A DNA stretch of 64,000 bases from Nonomuraea guangzhouensis (GTDB taxonomy: Bacteria > Actinomycetota > Actinomycetes > Streptosporangiales > Streptosporangiaceae): contig NZ_JAHKRM010000019.1 of NCBI RefSeq assembly GCF_019396345.1, positions 124,001 to 188,000 of the forward strand. Reading direction: 5' to 3'. Of this stretch, positions 52,092 to 61,546 are shown one piece after another; position 1 is the stretch's first letter, and each line of letters opens with the position of its first letter. The notes below the pieces were generated by a model that was not told where the DNA came from, did no database searches, and saw only the letters and a list, made by a program, of their open reading frames with translations. The position numbers and the translations under genes are program-made.

Positions 52092-54461
52092 TCACTGGCC
52101 CGTCGGGGGCAGCCGGTAGACGGCGTAATCACCGGCACGGAGCTGAAGGTCGGCGAAGGGGCCGAGGTCGGCGCCGGGACTCATCCGGCTCTCGTCCACG
52201 AAGAGCCACCGCACCCCATAGACGTCCCGCAGGCGCCGGACCGCCTCCGCCGAAGGCGCCTGGAACACCACGTCGTTGGCCAGGAGCCGGTCGCGATCCC
52301 AGAACGGCCGGGTCTCCACCACCTCACCGGGTCGCCAGTTGTCCATGTTGGTCACCGTGTAGGCCCATCCTTCGACCAGCATCCGCCGCTCGCTCAGCGC
52401 GGTCGCCCAGAACTCACGGCTGTCACACGGGTTCTCGAAGCCCGTACGGCAGTGCACGTTCGTCGCGACGAGATCGTCGGCAGCCGAGTGGGCACGCAGC
52501 CACCGCCCGGCCGTGAAGGCGCCCTCGGGAATCGCCTCCGGCGACACGGGCGCGTTATGGCCGGCGGCCACCCCGTTCGGATTCTGGGCAGCGGCTACCG
52601 GGCTTCTGAACGTACCGGGCATGACCCGGGCGAACCAGGCGGCGGGCGTGCCGGCGGCCGTGACCATGCAGATCACCAGCGCACAGGTACGGAGCCCGCT
52701 CTGGCGAGCGGCCCGCAGCACGACGACGGCCAGCAGGACCACACCCAGCAGCGCGACGTACGGCAGGAACAGGATGATCTCGTCCTGGCCCGGATCCAGC
52801 GGGATCCTGACGCCGCAGAGCGTCCGGATGGCGTAGACGGCCACCACCCCCACCCCGGCCGCGCACGCCATCGCCCAGAACCGCACGCGCGCCTTCCGCA
52901 CGATGAGCATGAGCCCGTACACCGCGACCATCGCCAGGTAGGGATAGGACGCCTGGAGGAAATACCCCTGGGACTGATGCGGGTGGCCGAAGACGAGCGC
53001 CGCCGCGAGACCGGCCGCGCTCATGCTGAGCACCAGGACCACCACAGGCCGCACGAGCAGGTGCGGCCTGCCTACGAGCCCGAAGATCCCGCACCACGTG
53101 ATGACCCCGCACAGGACGCACAGCAGGGCGGCGCCGATCGTGACGGCCGGCGAGAACTCGCCCCCGACCTCCAGTCCGGTCATGCTCCGCAACGTCAGGC
53201 GCATGATCGACAACGGATCGATCAGGAGCCCCTGCCGCGCGCCGCCGAACAGCACGCACTGCGCGAAGAGCAGGCACGCCGCGGTGAGTCCGAGCGCGGC
53301 GAGCGGTCGCCGGGGCAGGGCGAACCACTTGACCGCCTCGACCAGCACGACCGCCGCGAGCCCCGCCATGAGCAGCGGCAGATAGATGGCCTTGGCCCCC
53401 ATGACCGCCACGAGCATGATCCCCAGGAGCACCCACCTGCCCCGTGGCTGTGGCTTGTGACCGAGAAGATCGATGAGGAGCAGGACGATCGGGGCGAAGA
53501 ACAGGGCGCCGAAGGTCTGGGTCGGGCTCGACCATGACTGCACGGTCTTCCAGGTGAGCAGTCCGCTGGCCTCGCCCAGATACAGGCTCGGCGCCGCGAT
53601 GAGCAGCGTGCTCGCGAGGCCGGCCAGCGCTCCCATGTTCGAGTGCGTGATGCGACGGCCGATCATCCCGAGGATGACGACGAGGGCGGCGAGCATGGGC
53701 AGGATGGCGAGGCGGAAGAGCAGGACCAGTGGTTCCACCCCGGTGACCCAGCTGGCCGCCGCGACATGCGCGTAGACGAACCAGTGGTAGACGAGGGATT
53801 CGCCGGCGACCGTCGGCACCATGGGCGGCATGTGGTTCTTCAGCTCACCGGCCAGGGCCAGGTGAAAGGGCATGTCGATGAACGACGTCCCGATCGCCGG
53901 CCAGGTGAGGGCCTGGGTTCTGAAGACGTTGACGGCGGACCACACGATCAGATACATCATGATCAGCGCGGTGCACCAGGACCACCACAGCGGCGTCCTG
54001 TCCGCGTCGGGGGCGCCCCTCCAATGCCTGCGCAGCCGAGGAACGGCGAGGAAGAGCACATAGGTGCTGATCGGCCAGGCCAGCACCAGCAGCGGCACCC
54101 CGAGCGCGCGAGCCGGTATGTAGGTGAGGACTTCCAGCGCGTAGCCGAGCGTCACGCCGAGCGCGAGCCCCTCCGTCAGCGTGGGCGTACCCCGGTACAG
54201 CACTCGGACCCACAGCAGGCCCGGCAGCGCGACACCCAGGGCGATGTAGAGGCTGAAGACGGCCAGGTCCGCGGCGGAGACGCCGTAGAACCCCAGCGCG
54301 ACCCCGACGCAGGCGACCACGGCCGTCGCCGGAAGCCAGGTCGCGCAGCGCCTCAGTAGTGAGGTGGGCTTCCCCCCGGGCGGTGGTCCGGCTACGCCGG
54401 GCTCCGACGTGGGTGCGGAGGAGTGCAGCGCGGAGTGCAGAAAGGGCGGAGCTTCGGCCAT
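52092..54461 (-). CDS. Large polytopic membrane protein, GT-C-like, paralogue 1
   Basis: 789 residues. About 15 hydrophobic helices, then a soluble C-terminal domain of about 170 residues. The first outer loop holds DMPFHLALAGELKNHMPP and YHWFVYAHVAAASW, with acid and His residues as in GT-C-fold transferases (inference). C-terminal text DLVATNVHCRTGFENPCDSREFW, LVEGWAYTVTN and VYGVRWLFVDESR is nearly repeated in the plus-strand gene at 57974-60304. Family not identified; probably acts on lipid-linked sugars at the outer membrane face. Confidence 0.65.
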   Translation of the reverse strand: MAEAPPFLHSALHSSAPTSEPGVAGPPPGGKPTSLLRRCATWLPATAVVACVGVALGFYGVSAADLAVFSLYIALGVALPGLLWVRVLYRGTPTLTEGLALGVTLGYALEVLTYIPARALGVPLLVLAWPISTYVLFLAVPRLRRHWRGAPDADRTPLWWSWCTALIMMYLIVWSAVNVFRTQALTWPAIGTSFIDMPFHLALAGELKNHMPPMVPTVAGESLVYHWFVYAHVAAASWVTGVEPLVLLFRLAILPMLAALVVILGMIGRRITHSNMGALAGLASTLLIAAPSLYLGEASGLLTWKTVQSWSSPTQTFGALFFAPIVLLLIDLLGHKPQPRGRWVLLGIMLVAVMGAKAIYLPLLMAGLAAVVLVEAVKWFALPRRPLAALGLTAACLLFAQCVLFGGARQGLLIDPLSIMRLTLRSMTGLEVGGEFSPAVTIGAALLCVLCGVITWCGIFGLVGRPHLLVRPVVVLVLSMSAAGLAAALVFGHPHQSQGYFLQASYPYLAMVAVYGLMLIVRKARVRFWAMACAAGVGVVAVYAIRTLCGVRIPLDPGQDEIILFLPYVALLGVVLLAVVVLRAARQSGLRTCALVICMVTAAGTPAAWFARVMPGTFRSPVAAAQNPNGVAAGHNAPVSPEAIPEGAFTAGRWLRAHSAADDLVATNVHCRTGFENPCDSREFWATALSERRMLVEGWAYTVTNMDNWRPGEVVETRPFWDRDRLLANDVVFQAPSAEAVRRLRDVYGVRWLFVDESRMSPGADLGPFADLQLRAGDYAVYRLPPTGQ

Positions 54462-54550
54462 GCACGCAAGCTTGACCACACCGGCGCCCCGGACAGGTGC
54501 GAACGCCCCAGCACGGCGATGTTCTTGCCTGCCCTTTGTGGGTTTTTGTA

Positions 54551-54596
54551 GAAATGACCCGGCCCGAGGCTCATCAGCCTCGGACCGGGTCATTTC
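54551..54596. terminator. Strong hairpin between two minus-strand genes
   Basis: GAAATGACCCGG pairs with CCGGGTCATTTC, and CCGAGGCT with AGCCTCGG, with one C/A mismatch between and a CATC loop: a stem of about 20 bp. It lies 15 bases after the stop of the 1028-residue secreted protein and before the start of membrane paralogue 1, separating the two transcription units. There is no long U-tract. Confidence 0.65.
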
Positions 54597-54611
54597 CATG
54601 ATGACGGCGCG

Positions 54612-57600
54612 CTAACTCGCTGCGGCGTCGAACAGCACATCGACCCAGTAATTGGTGACCTGATAGGTATTGTTGGGGAACGTGGTCGGCGTCCCGTACT
54701 TGTACACCCCGTTGCTTCCCGCCACCTCGGTACCGGCCGGTGCGTAGAGCGGACCGCGGCCATATCCCGTCGTGAAGAACGGCCTGGTTGTCGAGTAATT
54801 TCCCTGGGGCATGTGATAGGCGATCACATACGTGGTGTTCGCGGTGAGCGGGACCGGTGTCGCGAAGTTCGCCTGCTGCCACCCGGATGCCGTCTCGTTG
54901 GCGAACGTCGCGCTGGCCAGCAGTTGACCGCCGGCCGTCCACAGAGTCCCGGTGTGGAGTCCCGTGTTCTGCGGAGACTTGTAGAACCGGACCCCGGTGG
55001 CGACCCCGTCCGAGGTGGGACTGAACTTCGTCCCGACGACGACCGCCTTGGTGTCGCCGCTGGAATCGAGCGCCGGTACGGCCGTCTCGTCCCACAGCGT
55101 GCTCGACGGCGAGAACACCACGTCCACCCAGTAGTTCGTGGCCTGGTAGGTACTCGTGGGAAAGACGGGCGTCGCGCTGTACGAATAGACCCCGTTGCCT
55201 GGGGTGACGGCGCTGTTCGCCAGTCCGATGAGCAGCCCCGACGAATACTGCTGATTGAAATACGGGCGGGTCACCGAATACCTCCCGGACGGCGCGTAAT
55301 ACGAGGCGACATAGGTGGTGTTGGCGCTCACCGCGACGGACGTGGAGAAGTTCACCTGCTGCCAGCCGCTCGCCGTTTCACTGGTGAACGTCGCTCTGGC
55401 CAGAAGCTGACCCGTGGAGGTCCAGAGACTACCCGTGTGCGTTCCCGTGTTGAGCGCCCCTTTGTAAAATCTGATGCCGGTTATGTGACCCGGACTGGTG
55501 GGCTGGAATTTCACGCCCACCTCCGTCCCGGAGGGATCATTCTGCGAAGCGGTGGCGGGCGTCGCGGACGGCGGCCACGTGGTGCAGGGACATGGCGTGG
55601 TCACGGTGACGGGCCGCTGGGTCGGCGTCGTCTGGAGATTCCCGCTGTCGTCGACCGCCCGCGCCAAAATCGTCACCGGCCCGGCCGCGCCGGTCGTCCA
55701 GCTGAACTGCCAGTCCGCGAGTCCCTTCGCCTGGAACCACCGGTTGCCGCCGTCCGGGGAGACTTCGACGCCCCCCAGCTGTCCGCCCCCGAGGTCGACC
55801 GCCGTCCCCCGGATGGAGACCGTGGTGTTGCTCGGCACAGTGGCGCCGATGGACGGGCTCGTGATCGTTGTCGTCGGAGGGGAGGTGTCCGGTGACGCGG
55901 TCGCCGGAACCAGGCCCGCCTGCAGGCTCGCCGGCTGCAGCCTCATGTCGGCGAAGAGATTGACGGTCGCCTGCTGCATCCGGATGTCCGTAGGCGTACC
56001 AGGCCGGTAGTGAACGGCGTCGAGCCCCCACGCCCACTGCACGGTGCCCGCGCCGAAGACGCGCGCACCGCTCGAATGCCGGTAGAGGATCAGATTGTGG
56101 GTCGCGACCCCGGCGCCGTATCCGCCGCCGAAGTTGAGCAGGATCTTGTCCATCCGGCCCATCGTCATGCTGGAGAACTTCACCGAGCCCGCGGGGGTCG
56201 TCAGGTTGTCAGGCGCCGAGTCCCATTCATAGCCCAGCGTTCCAGCTGGGAAGATCGCCGTCTGCCCGGGCAGGAGATTCGCCACGGACGTGTTGCGCCA
56301 CAGCCGCAGGCTCCGGTAGGACGCGGGAACGGCTACCGAGTCGGCGACGGTGCCGTTGACCGCGAACATCGTGCCGGTCACGGCGTTCTCCGGCCGGCCG
56401 CCGTTCGACGGCGGCGAGAAACGCGGGTCACGCCAGGTGCCGGTCCATTGCGGACTGGGGTCGATCTTGGCGTTCGCCAGCGTCTCCTTGTAGCAGACCA
56501 TGGTCCGGAACGGCGTGGCCGCGCCGTCGATGCTCGGCTCCCACCTGGTCTTCCAGAACATCTCGTTGCCCGAGAAGAACATCAGGTTGACGGCGCTGGC
56601 GCGGGCGGCCTCGATGTTGTTCCGCATGTCCTCGGACCAGTACTCGTCATGGCCGCTCGACAGGAACGCTCGATGCTCGAGCAGCTCCGCCCCCGACCTG
56701 GCGGTGTCGACGTTCGTGGCGTAGCTCACGTCATAGGCGTTGGCCTCAAGCCATCTGATCATCGGGTATTCGGAGTTGTAGAAGAAGGACTCCGCCGCGC
56801 CGCTGACTTCGGCGCTCCGGTTGTTGAACGGCCGGTTGTAGCTGACCTTGAAGGCACGTCCCGCCGGGCTGCCGGTGTACAGGCTGTTTCCGCCGTAGTT
56901 GTTGTACGCCGTCCACGTCGCGTCAGAGGTCTGCACCAGGAGGTCCGCGCCACGCGTGTCATCTCGGACGACGAAGGTGATCTGGCTCTCACCGGGCGTG
57001 CCGTCTTCGCGTACCAGCTTCCCGATGTACACGCCGGAGACGGCGGTGCTCGGCACCGCCCAGGACGCGGACACCGCCCAATTGCCGCAGTCGACCAGTC
57101 CGGTGACATCATCGCTGTCGCACGTGGGCTGCACCTGAGGCAGCGCGGCGGACGGTTGCACGGTGGCGATCAGTCGCGCTCCCATGCCGCTGTAGTAGCC
57201 GATGCGATAGATGTCCATCCGGTAGTCGGTGGCGTCCGTGTCCACCTTGAAATCTACGGTCGTCCCTTTGTTGATGCTGATATCCGTCGCATATCCCTGA
57301 ATAGTGGGGCTGCCCGCCCCCACCACGTCCCACTCGGTCGGCGGATTGCCGGGAAGGGCGTTCTCCACGCAGATGACCGAGGTCGGCGGGCAGGGATCCG
57401 CCGCCCTCACGGCATGCCGCCTCCCGGGCCGGCCCGGTGGGCGGACGTGGGTGGCCTTGATCGCTGCCAAGCCCTTGCGCGCGGCCTCGCTGATGCGAGG
57501 GACCGCGGGTGCGGACTGCGCCGTCGCGCCCTGGTCCGGGTAGGAGATGACATGCGCGGTGACCACACCGTTCTCGCCGACCGGCACCCGGGCGGCGCCG

Positions 57601-57698
57601 AGGATGCCCAGCGCGGCCACAATGCCCGCACCCACTACAAGTGGCGGGCTGCGAAATGTCCGCTGCCACAAACCGGTCTTTTTCTCACTGCCGGGCAT
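54612..57698 (-). CDS. Secreted protein: dimethylformamidase-like domain, Ig-like domain, two DUF4082 repeats
   Basis: 1028 residues from MPGSEKKTG. One N-terminal membrane/signal helix (LVVGAGIVAALGILGAA). Residues ~110-590 resemble the large-subunit C-terminal domain of N,N-dimethylformamidase (DIYRIGYYSGMGARL, LVQTSDATWTAYNNYGGNSLY, LSSGHDEYWSEDMRNNIE, NLMFFSGNEMFWK). An Ig-like segment follows (TTTITSPSIGATVP, VEVSPDGGNRWFQA). Two DUF4082 repeats (~730-880, ~890-1028) end the protein; compare SGWQQVNFSTSVAVSANTTYV with SGWQQANFATPVPLTANTTYV. Probably extracellular amide- or glycan-acting; substrate unknown. Confidence 0.8.
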   Translation of the reverse strand: MPGSEKKTGLWQRTFRSPPLVVGAGIVAALGILGAARVPVGENGVVTAHVISYPDQGATAQSAPAVPRISEAARKGLAAIKATHVRPPGRPGRRHAVRAADPCPPTSVICVENALPGNPPTEWDVVGAGSPTIQGYATDISINKGTTVDFKVDTDATDYRMDIYRIGYYSGMGARLIATVQPSAALPQVQPTCDSDDVTGLVDCGNWAVSASWAVPSTAVSGVYIGKLVREDGTPGESQITFVVRDDTRGADLLVQTSDATWTAYNNYGGNSLYTGSPAGRAFKVSYNRPFNNRSAEVSGAAESFFYNSEYPMIRWLEANAYDVSYATNVDTARSGAELLEHRAFLSSGHDEYWSEDMRNNIEAARASAVNLMFFSGNEMFWKTRWEPSIDGAATPFRTMVCYKETLANAKIDPSPQWTGTWRDPRFSPPSNGGRPENAVTGTMFAVNGTVADSVAVPASYRSLRLWRNTSVANLLPGQTAIFPAGTLGYEWDSAPDNLTTPAGSVKFSSMTMGRMDKILLNFGGGYGAGVATHNLILYRHSSGARVFGAGTVQWAWGLDAVHYRPGTPTDIRMQQATVNLFADMRLQPASLQAGLVPATASPDTSPPTTTITSPSIGATVPSNTTVSIRGTAVDLGGGQLGGVEVSPDGGNRWFQAKGLADWQFSWTTGAAGPVTILARAVDDSGNLQTTPTQRPVTVTTPCPCTTWPPSATPATASQNDPSGTEVGVKFQPTSPGHITGIRFYKGALNTGTHTGSLWTSTGQLLARATFTSETASGWQQVNFSTSVAVSANTTYVASYYAPSGRYSVTRPYFNQQYSSGLLIGLANSAVTPGNGVYSYSATPVFPTSTYQATNYWVDVVFSPSSTLWDETAVPALDSSGDTKAVVVGTKFSPTSDGVATGVRFYKSPQNTGLHTGTLWTAGGQLLASATFANETASGWQQANFATPVPLTANTTYVIAYHMPQGNYSTTRPFFTTGYGRGPLYAPAGTEVAGSNGVYKYGTPTTFPNNTYQVTNYWVDVLFDAAAS

Positions 57699-57973
57699 GA
57701 TGCACCCCCTGGATTCAGCCGTCACGGGGGGTCATGAGCAAATGAATACAACGATGCCGGGCTCTTTCGTTAGTCGGGTTCGGGCAGGGCGATTTCCCAG
57801 CAGGAAGGACGCTGATATTGATTCTCCGCTAACACCTCATTCGCCGCAGAGATCGGCATATCTCCGGAGAACGCGAGCCATCACCCATTGGCCCGGACAA
57901 GGAACCGGCAAGAAACAACCGCGAGCAGAGGGCCCGGCCCGATCGACGCCATCGCCGCATCAAGCTTGCGGCC

Positions 57974-60304
57974 ATGGACAAGATCTCGCCTGTCAACGGT
58001 TCCGCGCTGAGCGGGCTGAGCATCGTGGAGACAACTCGGCACGCACGAGGCGCCCGGCGCCCGGCCCGCTGGTGGCCCGCACTGTCAGGCCGGCTCGCGG
58101 CCGCCTTCGTGACGGCTTTCACCGCTGCCGTACTGGTGCGCTATGGAGTGTCCGGCACGGACATGGCGCTGTTCGCCATCTACGTCGTCCTGGGGCTGGC
58201 GCTGCCCGGTGTCCTGGTGATCAGGGCCCTGTACCGCGCTCCGCGCACAGCGGCAGAGGAGATCGCCCTGGGCCTGGCGTTCGGTTACGCCGTGGAGATC
58301 CTGGTCTACATAGGCGCGCGCGCCGTCGGAATGCCGCTGCTCGTCGTGGCGTGGCCGTTGACCACGTACGCGCTCTTCCTCGCGGTCCCCTCCCTGCGCA
58401 GGCACTGGCGGGCCGGATCCCGCCCGGCGACTCCCCTGTGGTGGTCCTGGGCCCTCGCCCTCGTCATCGCCCTCCTGACCGGCTGCAGCGCGCTCAAGTT
58501 CTTCGGCACCCACCCCATCACCTGGCCCGGTCTCGGGGCGTCGGCTCCCGATATGCCGTTCCATCTGGCGTTGATCGGCGAGTTGAAGCATCATGTGCCG
58601 CCCTCGGTGCCGATGGTCGTGGGTGAGCCTCTGGCGTACCACTGGTTCGTCTACGCGCATCTCGCGGCGGCCAGCTGGCTGTCCGGAGTGGAACCTCTTG
58701 TCCTGCTGTACCGCCTGGGGATGCTGCCCATGCTGGCCGCGTTCGTCGTCCTGGCCGGCATGACCGGGCGCCGCGTCACGGGCTCGTGGATCGGCGGGGC
58801 CGTCGCTCTCGTGGGCACGATCTTCGTGGGCGCCCCGAGCCTGTACCTGGGCACGAACGGGGTGTTCACCTGGGGAGGAGTGCCGGACACCGCGTATATC
58901 AGCCCGACGCAGACGCTGGGCGCCCTGCTGTTCGCTCCCCTCGTCCTCATCCTCGTGGACCTTCTCGAGCGCCGGGGGCGCGACACCGGCACCTGGCTGC
59001 TGGCCGGGCTCTTCCTGGTGGTGCTGACCGGCGCCAAAGCCACCTATCTGCCGCTGCTCGGCGCCGGACTGCTGCTCGTGGCCGCGGTCGACGTGATGAG
59101 GCGGCGCCGGCCGGCCACACCCGTACTCATCCTGCTGGGAATGACCGTGGCATGCGTGTTCTTCGCGCAGTTCGTCCTGTTCGGCCGGGAGCGGCAAGGG
59201 CTGGTCACGGACCCGCTGTCCTTCACGCGCGGCACCTGGAGCAAGCTCACCGGCCTGACCACGCCCTCGCCGGGCTCGACGCTGGCCATCACCCTGGTGT
59301 ACCTGCTCTGCTGGGCCGTGACCTGGTCCGGCATCCTCGGGCTGCTGAGCAGGCCGAAGCTGCTCATGCGGCCACGGGTGAGCCTCATGCTCGGCATGGG
59401 CGCGGCCGGGCTCGGCGCGGTGCTGCTGCTCGGGCACCCGGGCCAGAGCCAGCTCTTCTTCTTCTGGGGGGCCTACCCCTATCTGGCGGCCGTCGCGGCC
59501 TATGGGATCCTCATGCTCCTGCGGCGGGCACGGGTGTCGCCCAAGGCGGTGGTGTGCTCGACCGTCGCGGGGCTCGTCGCCGCGTACCTGATCCCCCTCC
59601 TCTGTGGCGTCAAGATTCCGCTGGGCTCCGGCCAGGCGGACGGGATCCTGTACCGGCCGTACCTCACCCTGGTGGCCCTGACCGTGCTGGCGGGCCTCCT
59701 CCTGGCTTTCCTGAAGGGACGCGCCCACGCCTGCGCCCTCGTGCTCGTCGCGTTCGCGGCCATCGGCCTGCCCGCGTACTGGCACGCACGCGTCCTTTCC
59801 GCCATCGACAACGTCACCGGGGAGGATCCCAACCCGGTGGTCAGACCGGTGGAGAACCGGGTGATCCCCCAAGGGACCCTGGCCGCCGGACGGTGGCTGC
59901 GCGACCATTCCGAGCCGGACGACCTGGTGGCCACGAACACGCACTGCCGCCTGGGGTACGAGAATCCGTGCGACACCCGATACCCGTGGGTGGCCGCATT
60001 GTCGGAACGGCACGTGCTGGTCGAAGGCTGGGCCTACACGGCCACGAACCTGAGCCACTGGCGTCCGGGACTGCTGCCGGAGGGCCTGCCGTTCTGGGAC
60101 ACCGAACTGATCAAGCTGAACGACACGGCCTTCGAGTCGCCGAGCCGGACCGCCATGTGGCAGCTGCGTGAGCGCTACGGGGTGCGCTGGCTCTTCGTCG
60201 ACGAGCTCCGGGCGAATCCCAGCCCGCGGATCGGCGATTTCGCGCAATTCCAGTTCCGGTCCGGCGATTACGCCGTCTATCGGCTGACGGACGGCTCGAT
60301 CTGA
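57974..60304 (+). CDS. Large polytopic membrane protein, GT-C-like, paralogue 2
   Basis: 776 residues, same design as 52092-54461. Many helices, outer loop DMPFHLALIGELKHHVPPSVPMVVGEPLAYHWFVYAH, and a C-terminal soluble domain with GRWLRDHSEPDDLVATNTHCRLGYENPCD and LVEGWAYTATNLSHWRPG. Only some loop and helix segments differ strongly from paralogue 1, so the pair arose by duplication. Function unknown; the paired genes with a secreted protein between them suggest a conserved module. No good ribosome-binding site is seen. Confidence 0.65.
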   Translation: MDKISPVNGSALSGLSIVETTRHARGARRPARWWPALSGRLAAAFVTAFTAAVLVRYGVSGTDMALFAIYVVLGLALPGVLVIRALYRAPRTAAEEIALGLAFGYAVEILVYIGARAVGMPLLVVAWPLTTYALFLAVPSLRRHWRAGSRPATPLWWSWALALVIALLTGCSALKFFGTHPITWPGLGASAPDMPFHLALIGELKHHVPPSVPMVVGEPLAYHWFVYAHLAAASWLSGVEPLVLLYRLGMLPMLAAFVVLAGMTGRRVTGSWIGGAVALVGTIFVGAPSLYLGTNGVFTWGGVPDTAYISPTQTLGALLFAPLVLILVDLLERRGRDTGTWLLAGLFLVVLTGAKATYLPLLGAGLLLVAAVDVMRRRRPATPVLILLGMTVACVFFAQFVLFGRERQGLVTDPLSFTRGTWSKLTGLTTPSPGSTLAITLVYLLCWAVTWSGILGLLSRPKLLMRPRVSLMLGMGAAGLGAVLLLGHPGQSQLFFFWGAYPYLAAVAAYGILMLLRRARVSPKAVVCSTVAGLVAAYLIPLLCGVKIPLGSGQADGILYRPYLTLVALTVLAGLLLAFLKGRAHACALVLVAFAAIGLPAYWHARVLSAIDNVTGEDPNPVVRPVENRVIPQGTLAAGRWLRDHSEPDDLVATNTHCRLGYENPCDTRYPWVAALSERHVLVEGWAYTATNLSHWRPGLLPEGLPFWDTELIKLNDTAFESPSRTAMWQLRERYGVRWLFVDELRANPSPRIGDFAQFQFRSGDYAVYRLTDGSI

Positions 60305-60352
60305 GGTGGTGAGGTAAGGCTTGCGTAATGCCTCATCCAGCCACACGGCACC

Positions 60353-61546
60353 ATGCGTGTCGGCCGCCCCGGGCCGTTGTTCACTGCGTTCGTGAACGCA
60401 ACCGGCCTGACGGCGATCCCCTTCAACGTGCCGCACATCTCGGAGAACGAGCTCGACTACCTGGCGGAGGCCGTACTCCGGCGGTTCACCCGCGGGGACG
60501 GGCCCTTCACCGAGCGGGCCACCCGTCTCCTCAGGGAGATCACCGGAGCCCGCCGGGCGCTGCTGACCACCTCGTGCACACACGCGCTGGAGATGTCGGC
60601 GCTCCTGCTCGACCTGCGGCCCGGCGACGAGGTGATCATGCCGTCGTTCACCTTCATGTCGACGGCCAACGCCTACGCGCTGCGCGGGGCCGTCCCGGTG
60701 TTCGCCGACTGCCGGCCGGACACGCTGAACCTGGATGAACGGCTGCTCGAAGCCGCGATCACCGACCGCACCCGGGCCGTCGTGGTCGTCCACTACGCGG
60801 GTGTCGGGTGCGCGATGGACGAGATCGGCGAACTCGCCCGACGGCACGGCCTCGCGGTCATCGAGGACAACGCCCATGGACTGGGCGGGTTCTATCAGGA
60901 CCGTCCGCTCGGGTCGTTCGGCTGCATGACCGCCCAGAGCTTCCACGAGACGAAGAACGTGCAGTGCGGAGAGGGCGGCGCGCTGCTCCTGAACGACGCC
61001 GGCCTCGTCGAGCGCGCGGAGATCGTCAGGGAGAAGGGCACCGACCGGAGCCGGTTCTTCCGCGGCCAGGTGGACAAGTACCGGTGGGTCGACATCGGGT
61101 CCAGCTACCTGCCCTCGGACGTGCTCGCCGCGCAGCTCACCTCGCAACTGGAATCGTTCGACAAGATCCAGTTCCGGCGTCAGTCCGCGTGGCACAGGTA
61201 CCACGAGGAACTGGCGGACTGGGCCGCGGAGAACGGGGTCGCCCAGCCGACGATCCCGGACGGATGCACACATCCGGCGCACCTGTACTACCTGCTGCTC
61301 CCCGACCTGGCGAACCGCCAGGCCTTCATCGGCCATCTCGCCGACCGTGGCGCGCAGGCGGCCTTCCACTACCAGCCGCTCCACGATTCACCCGCGGGCC
61401 TGCGGTACGGGCGGACGGCCCCGGGTGGCTGCCCGGTCACGGAGGAGGTCGCCGACCGGCTCGTACGGCTGCCGCTGTTCGCCGACCTGGACGACGCCGG
61501 CCTGTCACGCGTGATCGACGCGGTCCGCACCTACGAGGTGAGCTGA
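60353..61546 (+). CDS. wecE: dTDP-4-amino-4,6-dideoxygalactose transaminase (WecE-like)
   Basis: 397 residues as drawn; relatives begin near IPFNVPHISENELDY, so the true start may be a downstream GTG. DegT/DnrJ/EryC1 motifs: LLTTSCTHALEMSALLL, DEVIMPSFTFMSTANAYAL, VIEDNAHGLGG, and the PLP lysine in SFHETKNVQCGEGGAL. Specific similarity to RffA/WecE is suggested by HETKN and by the FxxDxxYxLxxxDIGSSY-like context. It makes dTDP-Fuc4N from the 4-keto sugar produced by RmlA/RmlB. Overlaps the acetyltransferase gene by one base. Confidence 0.85.
   Translation: MRVGRPGPLFTAFVNATGLTAIPFNVPHISENELDYLAEAVLRRFTRGDGPFTERATRLLREITGARRALLTTSCTHALEMSALLLDLRPGDEVIMPSFTFMSTANAYALRGAVPVFADCRPDTLNLDERLLEAAITDRTRAVVVVHYAGVGCAMDEIGELARRHGLAVIEDNAHGLGGFYQDRPLGSFGCMTAQSFHETKNVQCGEGGALLLNDAGLVERAEIVREKGTDRSRFFRGQVDKYRWVDIGSSYLPSDVLAAQLTSQLESFDKIQFRRQSAWHRYHEELADWAAENGVAQPTIPDGCTHPAHLYYLLLPDLANRQAFIGHLADRGAQAAFHYQPLHDSPAGLRYGRTAPGGCPVTEEVADRLVRLPLFADLDDAGLSRVIDAVRTYEVS

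Noticed and set aside
58085..61384. A minus-strand open frame of about 1100 codons
   Set aside because: Lies opposite the clearly coding membrane protein, WecE-like and WecD-like genes; its length is a by-product of high GC, and the translation is low-complexity Arg/Gly/Gln/His text with no domain.
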